This document shows, piece by piece, positions 46,825 through 58,472 of a DNA stretch of 64,000 bases (positions are counted from its first letter, which is position 1; each line of letters starts with the position of its first letter). The position numbers were made by a program, and so were the translations under genes. The DNA is taken from contig CAJNDS010000113.1 in the NCBI GenBank assembly GCA_905221605.1, positions 1,939,715-2,003,714 of the forward strand. The letters are read 5' to 3'. Source of the DNA: Symbiodinium natans. Its lineage: Eukaryota > Sar > Dinophyceae > Suessiales > Symbiodiniaceae. The notes below the pieces were generated by a model that searched no databases, was not told the DNA's origin, and was given only the letters and a program-made list of their open reading frames with translations.

Positions 46825-48397
46825 TCAAGCTGCGTAAAGCGCTTTGGCCTTGGCATAGCGCGCCTTGCCCTGTGAGCTCTTTCCACCAAAAGCGCAAAAG
46901 GCCTTGATCCCCAACTCCTTCCTCGCTGTGGTGACTGCAGTGATCCAGCGCTGGCCGATTTTCTTGCCATGCCCACGGCATGCTTCTTCGTGACAACCTG
47001 CGCAGCTGGCAGTCATGACATGTCTTGCCAAGATGTCTTCAACCACTCTTCAACCACTTCATCCTCACTTCTGGCGATATGTTGCGGGAATGGCCATCAA
47101 CTTTACTCGAGTCTACGGCATGCTGCAGCTCTCGACCATCTTCGCCAACTTGCCGCGAGCAAGGCAGAGGTGTGTGCTCTCTGTGTAAAGAAGCAAGCCT
47201 GGTTTTTGGAGGAATCCTCGCATGCTGAGCTTTGCCAACACCCTTGGGGTCACCTTGGGGTCAGTTGGGTCGCACTGCTTCGAGCAGCTTACAGCTCAGC
47301 CGTAACCGACCGACACTGCCATATGGATAGTCTCGGACCTTGAACACGGTTGAGTTGCTGGAGTCTGGCCGGCGCATGTAGAGAACCAATTGTAGCTGCC
47401 GTTGTCTCCAATGAATATGTCGGCAGCAGACATCACTGTGAGCTCGGAAAAACCCTTCAAGTAGTGCTTGTCCAGGTCCTGCTCAACATCCTTGTTCACG
47501 TCCCAGCCATGAGTATGAATGTAGCAGAAGTCACGGAATACCAGGCTGGGGGCGATTCCCCGCAATTCCTCAAGCACCGGTCGTCTGTGCCGACAAACAC
47601 ATCATGAATGCCACTTATACCCTGGAAGGACTGGAGCGTGTCGATATAATGCTCTACAGTACCTTCGGAGAAACGTACGTTTCATGTTCACTCGCCACAT
47701 GGTCTCTGCACCTATGGTAAGCAGCGGCATGGCTTCAAACCAATGCACTTCCTTCGATTCCAGGGGGGTGGCCTCGAAGCGTGATAGCGGCTCTGACAAT
47801 CCAATGGGCTGAAAGAACCGTAAATACCAGCTGGGGCGCGCAACTCTCCAAGTGCAGGGTATAGGGCATAGGGCTCAGCATCCAGAGCAGACCCAACCAA
47901 GAAACTCTCTCTTTTTGCTTGGACTCTTTCATGAAGAGCTCTGCTCCGGGGCTCCAGTATGGCTCGCGGTCGAGGCGTATGGCCCCCCCCCTAGCCCCTA
48001 GGCTCGAAACCCCACCCTTGTCACCTCCTTCTAGGCCGCTCTCACTGCCTTTCAACAGCGTCTTACTTTCATCCAGGAAGTAAGCTCGTTCTCGTTTGTG
48101 TGCATACATGATTGAAGCGACCACTCCCAGAAATGAGGAGCATGCTCCGCTTCCAGGCAAGAGTTCTATGCGGCGATCTGGCTGACGGTTTTCTTTTACA
48201 TCACCTTGACAAGCAAACTGGGCTTCCAGAGTCTACGCAACCAAACATGCCTACGACTCAGCAAGACTGTAAGAGGACACTCCGAGGACACCCTTGCAGG
48301 CCCATTGCAGGCGCCTGGCCTTCATTGCCTTCGTGGTGGCCTTCATTGGGTTGGCCTTCCTGGCCTTCTTCATGGAGGTCTTGATTGGCAAGGCCAT
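46825..48397 (-). pseudogene. second, decayed copy of the Lys/Met-rich basic protein gene
   Basis: Exon 1 (48397-48320) reads MALPIKTSMKKARKANPMK and ends AAG before GC, as in the intact copy. Near 47,161-47,130 the minus strand reads LARGKLAKMV, matching ARGKMAKMV of exon 2, but the following VFRGSK is lost. Exon 3 ends at 46,825 with ARKELGIKAFCAFGGKS and QGKARYAKAKALYAA. Inside exon 3 the block VVTKKHA is in a different frame from the following WITAVTTARKELG, and an in-frame TGA precedes VVTKKHA. The sequence after the stop, with GAACTACCACGAAAGC, is shared with the intact copy. Exons of a glycosyltransferase lie between its exons 1 and 2. Most likely a pseudogene; undetected short introns are a less likely explanation. 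Confidence 0.7.
47296..48160 (-). pseudogene. glycosyltransferase (fucosyltransferase-like) exons, apparently frameshifted
   Basis: Three protein-like blocks run along the minus strand: SGACSSFLGVVASIMYAHKR with ERAYFLDESK (about 48155-48066), TIGAETMWRVN (about 47725), and TVEHYIDTLQSFQGISGIHD followed by VFVGTDD (about 47680-47580). The last continues, one base out of frame, as VLEELRGIAPSLVF and SELTVMSAADIFIGDNGSYN (47577 to about 47350). The order Y-x-x-L, DVFVGTDD, VLEEL, SAADIFxGDNGSY resembles the C-terminal half of GT23-like fucosyltransferases and related glycosyltransferases. The expected HxRRxDK motif was not seen. GACGACCG runs directly into GTGCTTGAG, where one more base would restore the frame; no intron fits there. 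Either a pseudogene or an assembly error. Confidence 0.6.
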
Positions 48398-48564
48398 GAC
48401 TGAAGGCAAGGACTGGCGCAGTCGGCGATGGAGGGTGCAGGGTTGCGGCTAGGAGCCCGAAATGTCGTCAGGCGGCATGCAAATAGCGCAACTGAGACTT
48501 ATAAATAGATAGATGGTCTTCTACAGTCTTCTACTGCGGGATAGGATATGGTACAGCCATGCTA

Positions 48565-48800
48565 CTGTGGATGGACAAAATCTTGCATGACCCCCTACGT
48601 TACACGTGTGCGACGGTTGGTAATCGAGCTCCCCACACCCCTCGAATTTCAATGTTGCGCGCGCATATGGGTGATGCAGGATTTCGGTCATTCACACACA
48701 TGCACTTTCGAAGCGTTGCAAGGACAGCAATGTTAAGATTCAGGGTTTGGAAGGGATGACCTGCGTGATAAAAGTGATGCAGGATTTCGTCCATCAACAG
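48565..48800 (+). mobile_element. 236-bp MITE-like element, copy 1
   Basis: Ends are imperfect inverted repeats: CTGTGGATGGACAAAATC at the left and GATTTCGTCCATCAACAG at the right, with TGCATxAC inside both. It has no coding capacity. Further plus-orientation copies are at 49359-49594 and 50154-50389; inverted copies are at 53180-53415, 53975-54210, 54772-55007, 55585-55818 and 56377-56612. Four units of the array lack it at the same position. Confidence 0.75.
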
Positions 48801-48912
48801 TCTGGAGACTGGCAAGTTTTCGGAAAAACTGGTCTCTAGTCACGGCTGACCAAAGTCAACGGAGGGCCGTATGTGAGGGGCCAGGATGGGGCAGAAAGTC
48901 CGGAATGTGGTA

Positions 48913-49182
48913 TTTTCAAGTTTCAAATTGTTTCCATAGTTTCAAATTAGTTTCCAATCAGTTTCAAATTAGTTTCAAAATCCAGTTGCAAAATCGCTGT
49001 TAAGGGGGAACTGCAATTTCTGTCCGCGCTTTTTGAAAACGAGGAACCTCTGAGATTCCTTCATTTTTCTGAATCGCGCGTAGAAAAATGCAGTTTCCCC
49101 TTAACAGCGATTTTGCAACTGGATTTTGAAACTATTTTGAAACTAATTTGAAACTACGGAAACGAATTTGAAACTTGAAAAA
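48913..49182. repeat. 270-bp hairpin element (long inverted repeat)
   Basis: The left arm, beginning TTTTCAAGTTTCAAATTG, carries CCAGTTGCAAAATCGCTG and a TTAAGGGGGAACTGCA block. The right arm carries TGCAGTTTCCCCTTAACAG and ends GAATTTGAAACTTGAAAA. The arms are about 100 nt with a loop of about 65 nt containing GAGGAACCTCTGAGATTCC. The same hairpin recurs once per unit throughout the array, in both array arms. Transcribed, it would form a stable RNA stem. Confidence 0.8.
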
Positions 49183-52100
49183 CACGGCATTTCTGCTCGT
49201 TGCCGCTTGGCCACACCGAGAAAGAGGAGAGCTTAGGCTTGAAGCTGCAAAAGGTACATCTCCGACATTCTTCCCAAAGGCCATTCTCCGACATTCTTCC
49301 CAAAAGCCATTCCAGCACCAGCTCTTGCCAACAAGTCAGTCAATTATCTTGTCCGAGACTGTGGATGGACAAAATCTTGCATGACCCCCTACGTTACACG
49401 TGTGCGACGGTTGGTAATCGAGCTCCCCACACCCCTCGAATTTCAATGTTGCGCGCGCATATGGGTGATGCAGGATTTCGGTCATTCACACACATGCACT
49501 TTCGAAGCGTTGCAAGGACAGCAATGTTAAGATTCAGGGTTTGGAAGGGATGACCTGCGTGATAAAAGTGATGCAGGATTTCGTCCATCAACAGTCTGGA
49601 GACTGGCAAGTTTTCGGAAAAACTGGTCTCTAGTCACGGCTGACCAAAGTCAACGGAGGGCCGTATGTGAGGGGCCAGGATGGGGCAGAAAGTCCGGAAT
49701 GTGGTATTTTCAAGTTTCAAATTGTTTCCATAGTTTCAAATTAGTTTCCAATCAGTTTCAAATTAGTTTCAAAATCCAGTTGCAAAATCGCTGTTAAGGG
49801 GGAACTGCAATTTCTGTCCGCGCTTTTTGAAAACGAGGAACCTCTGAGATTCCTTCATTTTTCTGAATCGCGCGTAGAAAAATGCAGTTTCCCCTTAACA
49901 GCGATTTTGCAACTGGATTTTGAAACTATTTTGAAACTAATTTGAAACTACGGAAACGAATTTGAAACTTGAAAAACGCGGCATTTCTGCTCTTTGGCGC
50001 TTGGCCACACCCGAGAAAGAGGAGAGCTTAGGCTTGAAGCTGCAAAAGGTACATCTCCGACATTCTTCCCAAAGGCCATTCTCCGACATTCTTCCCAAAA
50101 GCCATTCCAGCAACAACTCTTGCCAACAAGTCAGTCAATTATCTTGTCCGAGACTGTTGATGGACAAAATCTTGCATGACCCCCTACGTTACACGTGTGC
50201 GACGGTTGGTAATCGAGCTCCCCGCGCCCCTCGAATTTCAATGTTGCGTGCGCATATGGGTGATGCAGGATTTCGGTCATTCACACACATGCAACTTCGA
50301 AGCATTGCAAGGACAGCAATGTTAAGATTCAGGGTTTGGAAGGGACGACCTGCATAATAAAAGTGATGCAGGATTTCGTCCATCAACAGTCTGGAGACTG
50401 GCAAGTTTTCGGAAACTCTGGTCTCTATAGTCACGGCTGACCACAGTCAACTGAGGGCCGTGTGTGAGGGGCCAGGATGGGGGGCAGAAAGTCCGAAATA
50501 TGGTATTTTTCAAGTTTCAAATTGTTTCCATAGTTTCAAATTAGTTTCCAATCAGTTTCAAATTAGTTTCAAAATCCAGTTGCAAAATCGCTGTTAAGGG
50601 GGAACTGCAATTTCTGTCCGCGCTTTTTGAAAACGAGGAACCTCTGAGATTCCTTCATTTTTTTGAATCGCGTGTAGAAAAATGCAGTTTCCCCTTAACA
50701 GCGATTTTGCAACTGGATTTTGAAACTATTTTGAAACTAATTTGAAACTACGGAAACGAATTTGAAACTTGAAAAACACGGCATTTCTGCTCTTTGCCGC
50801 TTGGCCACACCGAGAAAGAGGAGAGCTTAGGCTTGAAGCTGCAAAAGGTACATCTCCGACATTCTTCCCAAAGGCCATTCTCCGACATTCTTCCCAAAAG
50901 CCATTCCAGCACCAGCTCTTGCCAACAAGTCAGTCAATTATCTTGTCCGAGACTGTCTGGAGACTGGCAAGTTTTCGGAAAAACTGGTCTCTAGTCACGG
51001 CTGACCAAAGTCAACGGAGGGCCGTATGTGAGGGGCCAGGATGGGGCAGAAAGTCCGGAATGTGGTATTTTCAAGTTTCAAATTGTTTCCATAGTTTCAA
51101 ATTAGTTTCCAATCAGTTTCAAATTAGTTTCAAAATCCAGTTGCAAAATCGCTGTTAAGGGGGAACTGCAATTTCTGTCCGCGCTTCTTGAAAACGAGGA
51201 ACCTCTGAGATTCCTTCATTTTTCTGAATCGCGCGTAGAAAAATGCAGTTTCCCCTTAACAGCGATTTTGCAACTGGATTTTGAAACTATTTTGAAACTA
51301 ATTTGAAACTACGGAAACGAATTTGAAACTTGAAAAACACGGCATTTCTGCTCGTTGCCGCTTGGCCACACCGAGAAAGAGGAGAGCTTAGGCTTGAAGC
51401 TGCAAAAGGTACATCTCCGACATTCTTCCCAAAGGCCATTCTCCGACATTCTTCCCAAAAGCCATTCCAGCACCAGCTCTTGCCAACAAGTCAGTCAATT
51501 ATCTTGTCCGAGACTGTCTGGAGACTGGCAAGTTTTCGGAAAAACTGGTCTCTAGTCACGGCTGACCAAAGTCAACGGAGGGCCGTATGTGAGGGGCCAG
51601 GATGGGGCAGAAAGTCCGGAATGTGGTATTTTCAAGTTTCAAATTGTTTCCATAGTTTCAAATTAGTTTCCAATCAGTTTCAAATTAGTTTCAAAATCCA
51701 GTTGCAAAATCGCTGTTAAGGGGGAACTACAATTTCTGTCCGCGCTTTTTGAAAACGAGGAACCTCTGAGATTACATCTTTTTTTTTGAATGGCGCATAG
51801 AAAAATGCAGTTCCCCCTTAACAGCGATTTTGCAACTGGATTTGGAAACTATTTTTGAAACTAATTTGAAACTACGGAAACGAATTTGAAACTTGAAAAA
51901 CGCGGCATTTCTGCTCTTTGGCGCTTGGCCACACCCGAGCAAGAGGAGAGCTTTGGCTTGAATCTGCCAAAGGTACATTTCCGACATTCTTCCCAAAAGC
52001 CATTCCAGCAACAACTCTTGCCAACAAGTCAGTAAATTATCTTGTCCGAGACAGTCTGGAGACTGGCAAGTTTTCGGAAACTCTGGTCTCTATAGTCACG

Positions 52101-55100
52101 GCTGACCACAGTCAACTGAGGGCCGTGTGTGAGGGGCCAGGATGGGGGCAGAAAGTCCGAAATCTGGTATTTTTCAAGTTTCAAATTGTTTCCATAGTTT
52201 CAAATTAGTTTCCAATCAGTTTCAAATTAGTTTCAAAATCCAGTTGCAAAATCGCTGTTAAGGGGGAACTGCAATTTCTGTCCGCGCTTTTTGAAAACGA
52301 GGAACCTCTGAGATTCCTTCATTTTTCTGAATCGCGCGTAGAAAAATGCAGTTTCCCCTTAACAGCGATTTTGCAACTGGATTTTGAAACTATTTTGAAA
52401 CTAATTTGAAACTACGGAAACGAATTTGAAACTTGAAAAACACGGCATTTCTGCTCGTTGCCGCTTGGCCACACCGAGAAAGAGGAGAGCTTAGGCTTGA
52501 AGCTGCAAAAGGTACATCTCCGACATTCTTCCCAAAGGCCATTCTCCGACATTCTTCCCAAAAGCCATTCCAGCACCAGCTCTTGCCAACAAGTCAGTCA
52601 ATTATCTTGTCCGAGACTGTCTGGAGACTGGCAAGTTTTCGGAAAAACTGGTCTCTAGTCACGGCTGACCAAAGTCAACGGAGGGCCGTATGTGAGGGGC
52701 CAGGATGGGGCAGAAAGTCCGGAATGTGGTATTTTCAAGTTTCAAATTGTTTCCATAGTTTCAAATTAGTTTCCAATCAGTTTCAAATTAGTTTCAAAAT
52801 CCAGTTGCAAAATCGCTGTTAAGGGGGAACTGCAATTTCTGTCCGCGCTTTTTGAAAACGAGGAACCTCTGAGATTCCTTCATTTTTCTGAATCGCGCGT
52901 AGAAAAATGCAGTTTCCCCTTAACAGCGATTTTGCAACTGGATTTTGAAACTATTTTGAAACTAATTTGAAACTACGGAAACGAATTTGAAACTTGAAAA
53001 ACACGGCATTTCTGCTCGTTGCCGCTTGGCCACACCGAGAAAGAGGAGAGCTTAGGCTTGAAGCTGCAAAAGGTACATCTCCGACATTCTTCCCAAAGGC
53101 CATTCTCCGACATTCTTCCCAAAAGCCATTCCAGCACCAGCTCTTGCCAACAAGTCAGTCAATTATCTTGTCCGAGACCCTGTTGATGGACGAAATCCTG
53201 CATCACTTTTATCACGCAGGTCATCCCTTCCAAACCCTGAATCTTAACATTGCTGTCCTTGCAACGCTTCGAAAGTGCATGTGTGTGAATGACCGAAATC
53301 CTGCATCACCCATATGCGCGCGCAACATTGAAATTCGAGGGGTGTGGGGAGCTCGATTACCAACCGTCGCACACGTGTAACGTAGGGGGTCATGCAAGAT
53401 TTTGTCCATCCACAGTCTCGGACAAGATAATTGACTGACTTGTTGGCAAGAGCTGGTGCTGGAATGGCTTTTGGGAAGAATGTCGGAGAATGGCCTTTGG
53501 GAAGAATGTCGGAGATGTACCTTTTGCAGCTTCAAGCCTAAGCTCTCCTCTTTCTCGGTGTGGCCAAGCGGCAACGAGCAGAAATGCCGTGTTTTTCAAG
53601 TTTCAAATTCGTTTCCGTAGTTTCAAATTAGTTTCAAAATAGTTTCAAAATCCAGTTGCAAAATCGCTGTTAAGGGGAAACTGCATTTTTCTACGCGCGA
53701 TTCAGAAAAATGAAGGAATCTCAGAGGTTCCTCGTTTTCAAAAAGCGCGGACAGAAATTGCAGTTCCCCCTTAACAGCGATTTTGCAACTGGATTTTGAA
53801 ACTAATTTGAAACTGATTGGAAACTAATTTGAAACTATGGAAACAATTTGAAACTTGAAAAATACCACATTCCGGACTTTCTGCCCCATCCTGGCCCCTC
53901 ACATACGGCCCTCCGTTGACTTTGGTCAGCCGTGACTAGAGACCAGAGTTTCCGAAAACTTGCCAGTCTCCAGACTGTTGATGGACGAAATCCTGCATCA
54001 CTTTTATCACGCAGGTCATCCCTTCCAAACCCTGAATCTTAACATTGCTGTCCTTGCAACGCTTCGAAAGTGCATGTGTGTGAATGACCGAAATCCTGCA
54101 TCACCCATATGCGCGCGCAACATTGAAATTCGAGGGGTGTGGGGAGCTCGATTACCAACCGTCGCACACGTGTAACGTAGGGGGTCATGCAAGATTTTGT
54201 CCATCCACAGTCTCGGACAAGATAATTGACTGACTTGTTGGCAAGAGCTGGTGCTGGAATGGCTTTTGGGAAGAATGTCGGAGAATGGCCTTTGGGAAGA
54301 ATGTCGGAGATGTACTTTTTGCAGCTTCAAGCCTAAGCTCTCCTCTTTCTCGGGTGTGGCCAAGCACCAAAGAGCAGAAATGTCGCGTTTTTCAAGTTTC
54401 AAATTCGTTTCTGTAGTTTCAAATTAGTTTCAAAATAGTTTCAAAATCCAGTTGCAAAATCGCTGTTAAGGGGAAACTGCATTTTCCTACGCGCGACTCA
54501 AAAAATGAAGGAATCTCAGAGATTCCTGGTTTTCAAAAAGCGCGGACAGAAATTGCAGTTCCCCCTTAACAGCGATTTTGCAACTGGATTTTGAAACTAA
54601 TTTGAAACTGACTGGAAACTAATTTGAAACTATGGAAACAATTTGAAACTTGAAAAATACCACATTCCGGACTTTCTGCCCCATCCTGGCCCCTCACATA
54701 CGGCCCTCAGTTGACTTTGGTCAGCCGTGTCTAGAGACCAGAGTTTCCGAAAAAACTTGCAAGTCTCCAGACTGTTGATGGACGAAATCCTGCATCATTC
54801 TTATCATGCAGCTCATCCCTTCCAAACCCTGAATCTTAACATTGCCGTCCTTGCAATGCTTCGAAAGTGCATGTGTGTGAATGACCGAAATCCTGCATCA
54901 CCCATATGCGCACGCAACATTGAAATTCGACGGGTGCGGGGAGCTCGATTACCAACCGTCGCACACGTGTAACGCAGGGGGTCATGCAAGATTTTGTCCA
55001 TCCACAGTCTCGGACAAGATAATCCACAGTCTCGGACAAGATAATTGACTGACTTGTTGGCAAGAGTTGTTGCTGGAATGGCTTTTGGGAAGATTGTCGG

Positions 55101-56810
55101 AGATGGCCTTTGGGAAGAATGTCGGAGATGTACTTTTTGCAGCTTCAAGCCTAAGCTCTCCTCTTTCTCGGGTGTGGCCAAGCACCAAAGAGCAGAAATG
55201 TCGCGTTTTTCAAGTTTCAAATTCGTTTCTGTAGTTTCAAATTAGTTTCAAAATAGTTTCAAAATCCAGTTGCAAAATCGCTGTTAAGGGGAAACTGCAT
55301 TTTCTACGGCGATTCAAAAAATGAAGGAATCTCAGAGTTCCTGGTTTTCAAAAAGCGCGGACAGAAATTGCAGTTCCCCCTTAACAGCGATTTTGCAACT
55401 GGATTTTGAAACTAATTTGAAACTGATTGGAAACTAATTTGAAACTATGGAAGCAATTTGAAACTTGAAAAACACCACATTCCGGACTTTCTGCCCCATC
55501 CTGGCCCCTCACACACGGCCCTCCGTTGACTTTGGTCAGCCGTGACTAGAGACCAGAGTTTCCGAAAACTTGCCAGTCTCCAGACTGTTGATGGACGAAA
55601 TCCTGCATCACTTTTATCACGCAGGTCATCCCTTCCAAACCCTGAATCTTAACATTGCTGTCCTTGCAACGCTTCGAAAGTGCATGTGTGAATGACCGAA
55701 ATCCTGCATCACCCATATGCGCGCGCAACATTGAAATTCGAGGGGTGTGGGGAGCTCGATTACCAACCGTCGCACACGTGTAACGTAGGGGGTCATGCAA
55801 GATTTTGTCCATCCACAGTCTCGGACAAGATAATTGACTGACTTGTTGGCAAGAGCTGGTGCTGGAATGGCTTTTGGGAAGAATGTCGGAGAATGGCCTT
55901 TGGGAAGAATGTCGGAGATGTACCTTTTGCAGCTTCAAGCCTAAGCTCTCCTCTTTCTCGGTGTGGCCAAGCGGCAAAGAGCAGAAATGCCGTGTTTTTC
56001 AAGTTTCAAATTCGTTTCCGTAGTTTCAAATTAGTTTCAAAATAGTTTCAAAATCCAGTTGCAAAATCGCTGTTAAGGGGAAACTGCATTTTTCTACGCG
56101 CGATTCAGAAAAATGAAGGAATCTCAGAGGTTCCTCGTTTTCAAGAAGCGCGGACAGAAATTGCAGTTCCCCCTTAACAGCGATTTTGCAACTGGATTTT
56201 GAAACTAATTTGAAACTGATTGGAAACTAATTTGAAACTATGGAAACAATTTGAAACTTGAAAATACCACATTCCGGACTTTCTGCCCCATCCTGGCCCC
56301 TCACATACGGCCCTCCGTTGACTTTGGTCAGCCGTGACTAGAGACCAGTTTTTCCGAAAACTTGCCAGTCTCCAGACTGTTGATGGACGAAATCCTGCAT
56401 CACTTTTATCACGCAGGTCATCCCTTCCAAACCCTGAATCTTAACATTGCTGTCCTTGCAACGCTTCGAAAGTGCATGTGTGTGAATGACCGAAATCCTG
56501 CATCACCCATATGCGCGCGCAACATTGAAATTCGAGGGGTGTGGGGAGCTCGATTACCAACCGTCGCACACGTGTAACGTAGGGGGTCATGCAAGATTTT
56601 GTCCATCCACAGTACCTCCACCAGGAGTTCACCCTCGCGCTTCTGCTCTCACTACGGGTTCTGAGTGCCGACGTGGAAGGATACTGCCTTGCTGGACCTC
56701 ACAGTGTTCACCCTGTGCAGCGGCAAAGCGAAAGGACGTTTCCTCGATGCATGCAGCATCACGTGGTGAAACCCAGATGTGCCGGCGCACGCTTGCCCCG
56801 ACACCATCTA

Positions 56811-57001
56811 CCTGCGAGGACAGTGGGCGTGATGGCGCTGAACTCAATGATATCTGCTACTTTCTCTACGTTCGCAGGTGCGACGTCTAAGCACAGGGAC
56901 AGGCAAAGGCCGAGGATCCTTGTAAGTCGAAGCATGGTCATCCTTGCCCCGATAGAGCCGAGAGCCCGAGCCATCGTTCCTGTGGGAACCGTAAAGCTCA
57001 T
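56811..57001 (-). CDS. possible N-terminal exon with signal peptide or anchor
   Basis: From Met at 56941 or 56935 the minus strand reads MLRLTRILGLCLSLCLDVAP, then ANVEKVADIIEFSAITPTV, and reaches a CGCAG/GTAGATG site suitable as a donor. A basic start followed by a Leu/Cys-rich segment fits a signal peptide or type II anchor, as expected for a Golgi glycosyltransferase. The next protein-like minus-strand block is near 56,760-56,680 (CIEETSFRFAAAQGEHCEV). The 8-kb inverted array and then the glycosyltransferase exons follow, so this may be the start of that gene with the array in an intron. Linkage is inference. Confidence 0.4.
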
Positions 57002-58403
57002 GAACCCAGTGGGTTTAGGGTTTAGGGTTTAGGGTTTAGGGTTTAGGGTTTAGGGCATAAGCCTTACAAAATCCTTACAAACACGAATACCTATAAACAC
57101 TAAACCCGAACCATGGCCCCGAAACTTTTTGAGAAACTATGAACCCCAAGCGTCTCATTCTATATCCGCTATGGCCTCTGAGCCTGCCCTGAATCCAAAT
57201 CTCGTATGTCCGCTGAATACTGAGCCCGATGACCCCCTCAAGAGCTGTGTGCATGCACCCTGAATCCTGCCCAACAAAACCAAGAACCTTAAGCAGTAAC
57301 CCCAAACCCTAAACCCTAAACCCCAAACCCCAAACCCTAAACCCTAAACCCTAAACCCTAAACCCCAAAACCCCAACTTCCAAACCCCAAACCCCAAGCC
57401 CCAAAGTCACCGAATCTTGGAGCCTCGACTCGCCGAGGAGCGCCCCTGCACTTTCGAGCCGATCGACCTGCCACAGCGAAGCCCGGAGTTTAGGGTTTAG
57501 GGTTTAGGGCTTTGTCGGGCTTGGGTACGCAATTCGAGCCCCATTGCCGAACCCGAAACTTAGGGGCGTTCGGGTTTAAGCTCTATAGGCCCTAATTAGG
57601 CACCCTTTCACCCAAGAGCTTTCGGGAAGCTCTTTTCGGGCGCCGGGCTTGCGCAGCCAGGGCAGGTACAGGGCCTGAGTCAACTTAGGGTTTGAAGTGC
57701 GGTCTGAGGTCTTTGGTGCAAACCCCAGATCCGCAACAAATGCCTGCTAGATTATGAACCCCCAGATCGCCTGAACCCTGTATAAACCCAACCCCGAATT
57801 CTGCTGGCACTGCCTCCCCTGCTCGAGCTTGCTTTCGCTCCTCGCGTGCGATGGCATTTATAGGGCAGGGTTTTGGGGTTGGCCTCCCCACCCCGCCGCG
57901 TACCCGTCAACAGGCCTGGGGGGGGGGGGGTACCTTAAGGAGCATCCAAACGGGTGCGAGATATTTAGGGATTGAGGGGATTTAGGAGTCTATGGGGTAG
58001 AGTTTGGGCTTTGCAGCTTGCTGCTGGGCTTTGGGGGTTTCAGGGTTTCAGGGCAAAGGGCTGGAAGTTTCGGAGTTTCAGGCTTTGGGGCCTTGGGGTT
58101 GTAGGGCTTGCGCTGGGCTTAGGCATGGTTTCATAGGGTTTGGGTTCAGAGCTCCAGCTTTCAGCACCCATGCTACTGGTACTTCTGGATTCTTCAAGTC
58201 TGAATGCCATGTAGTGAGCACGGAGTGGACACGCTGGCGGCAGGCTTGCCTCGAAGTTTTTGATGAGGCCGCTGCAATCTTGGCGCAACGCCTGGTTGTC
58301 CGATGTTTTAGGAGGGATGCTTCGAGAGGAAGGGTGGTACGCTCAGAGGTGGGCTGTGTTAAGTTGTTTAAGGGCACGCGGTTCGGGACAATCGGGCCAC
58401 TGC

Positions 58404-58472
58404 CTCCAAGTACTTGGCGACGCTCTGCTGGCCTTCCGCATTCGTGGCCGTCTTCCTGGCGGTCTTCGGCAT
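58404..58472 (-). CDS. possible exon, small basic segment
   Basis: The minus strand reads MPKTARKTATNAEGQQSVAK, then YLE, ending GAG before GC, the donor type most used in this window. Plausible but short; no family recognised. Nearby minus-strand text (GLIKNFE near 58,270-58,250) might be a following exon, but its phase does not match. Confidence 0.3.

Larger units (their letters stand above)
48565..56612. repeat. 8-kb head-to-head inverted (foldback) repeat array
   Basis: Tandem units of about 795 bp (three) and 540-565 bp (four) run in plus orientation from 48,565 to 53,178, then about 795-bp units run inverted to 56,612. Both outer ends are the same sequence, CTGTGGATGGACAAAATC and its reverse complement. 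The switch near 53,179 joins CTTGTCCGAGAC directly to an inverted CTGTTGATGGACG end. Units are nearly identical, so the array is young or homogenised. Flanks read GCTA before and TACC after, which would allow a TA target duplication but does not prove it. The many repeated 60-140-residue frames across the array are translations of these units on both strands, not genes. Confidence 0.9.

Noticed and set aside
48548-56632. Recurrent frames of 60-140 residues, identical among units (for example starting MPVSRLLMDEIL or MKNTAFLL)
   Set aside because: They recur on both strands of the inverted array with identical nucleotide repeats and have no protein-level conservation or known domain.
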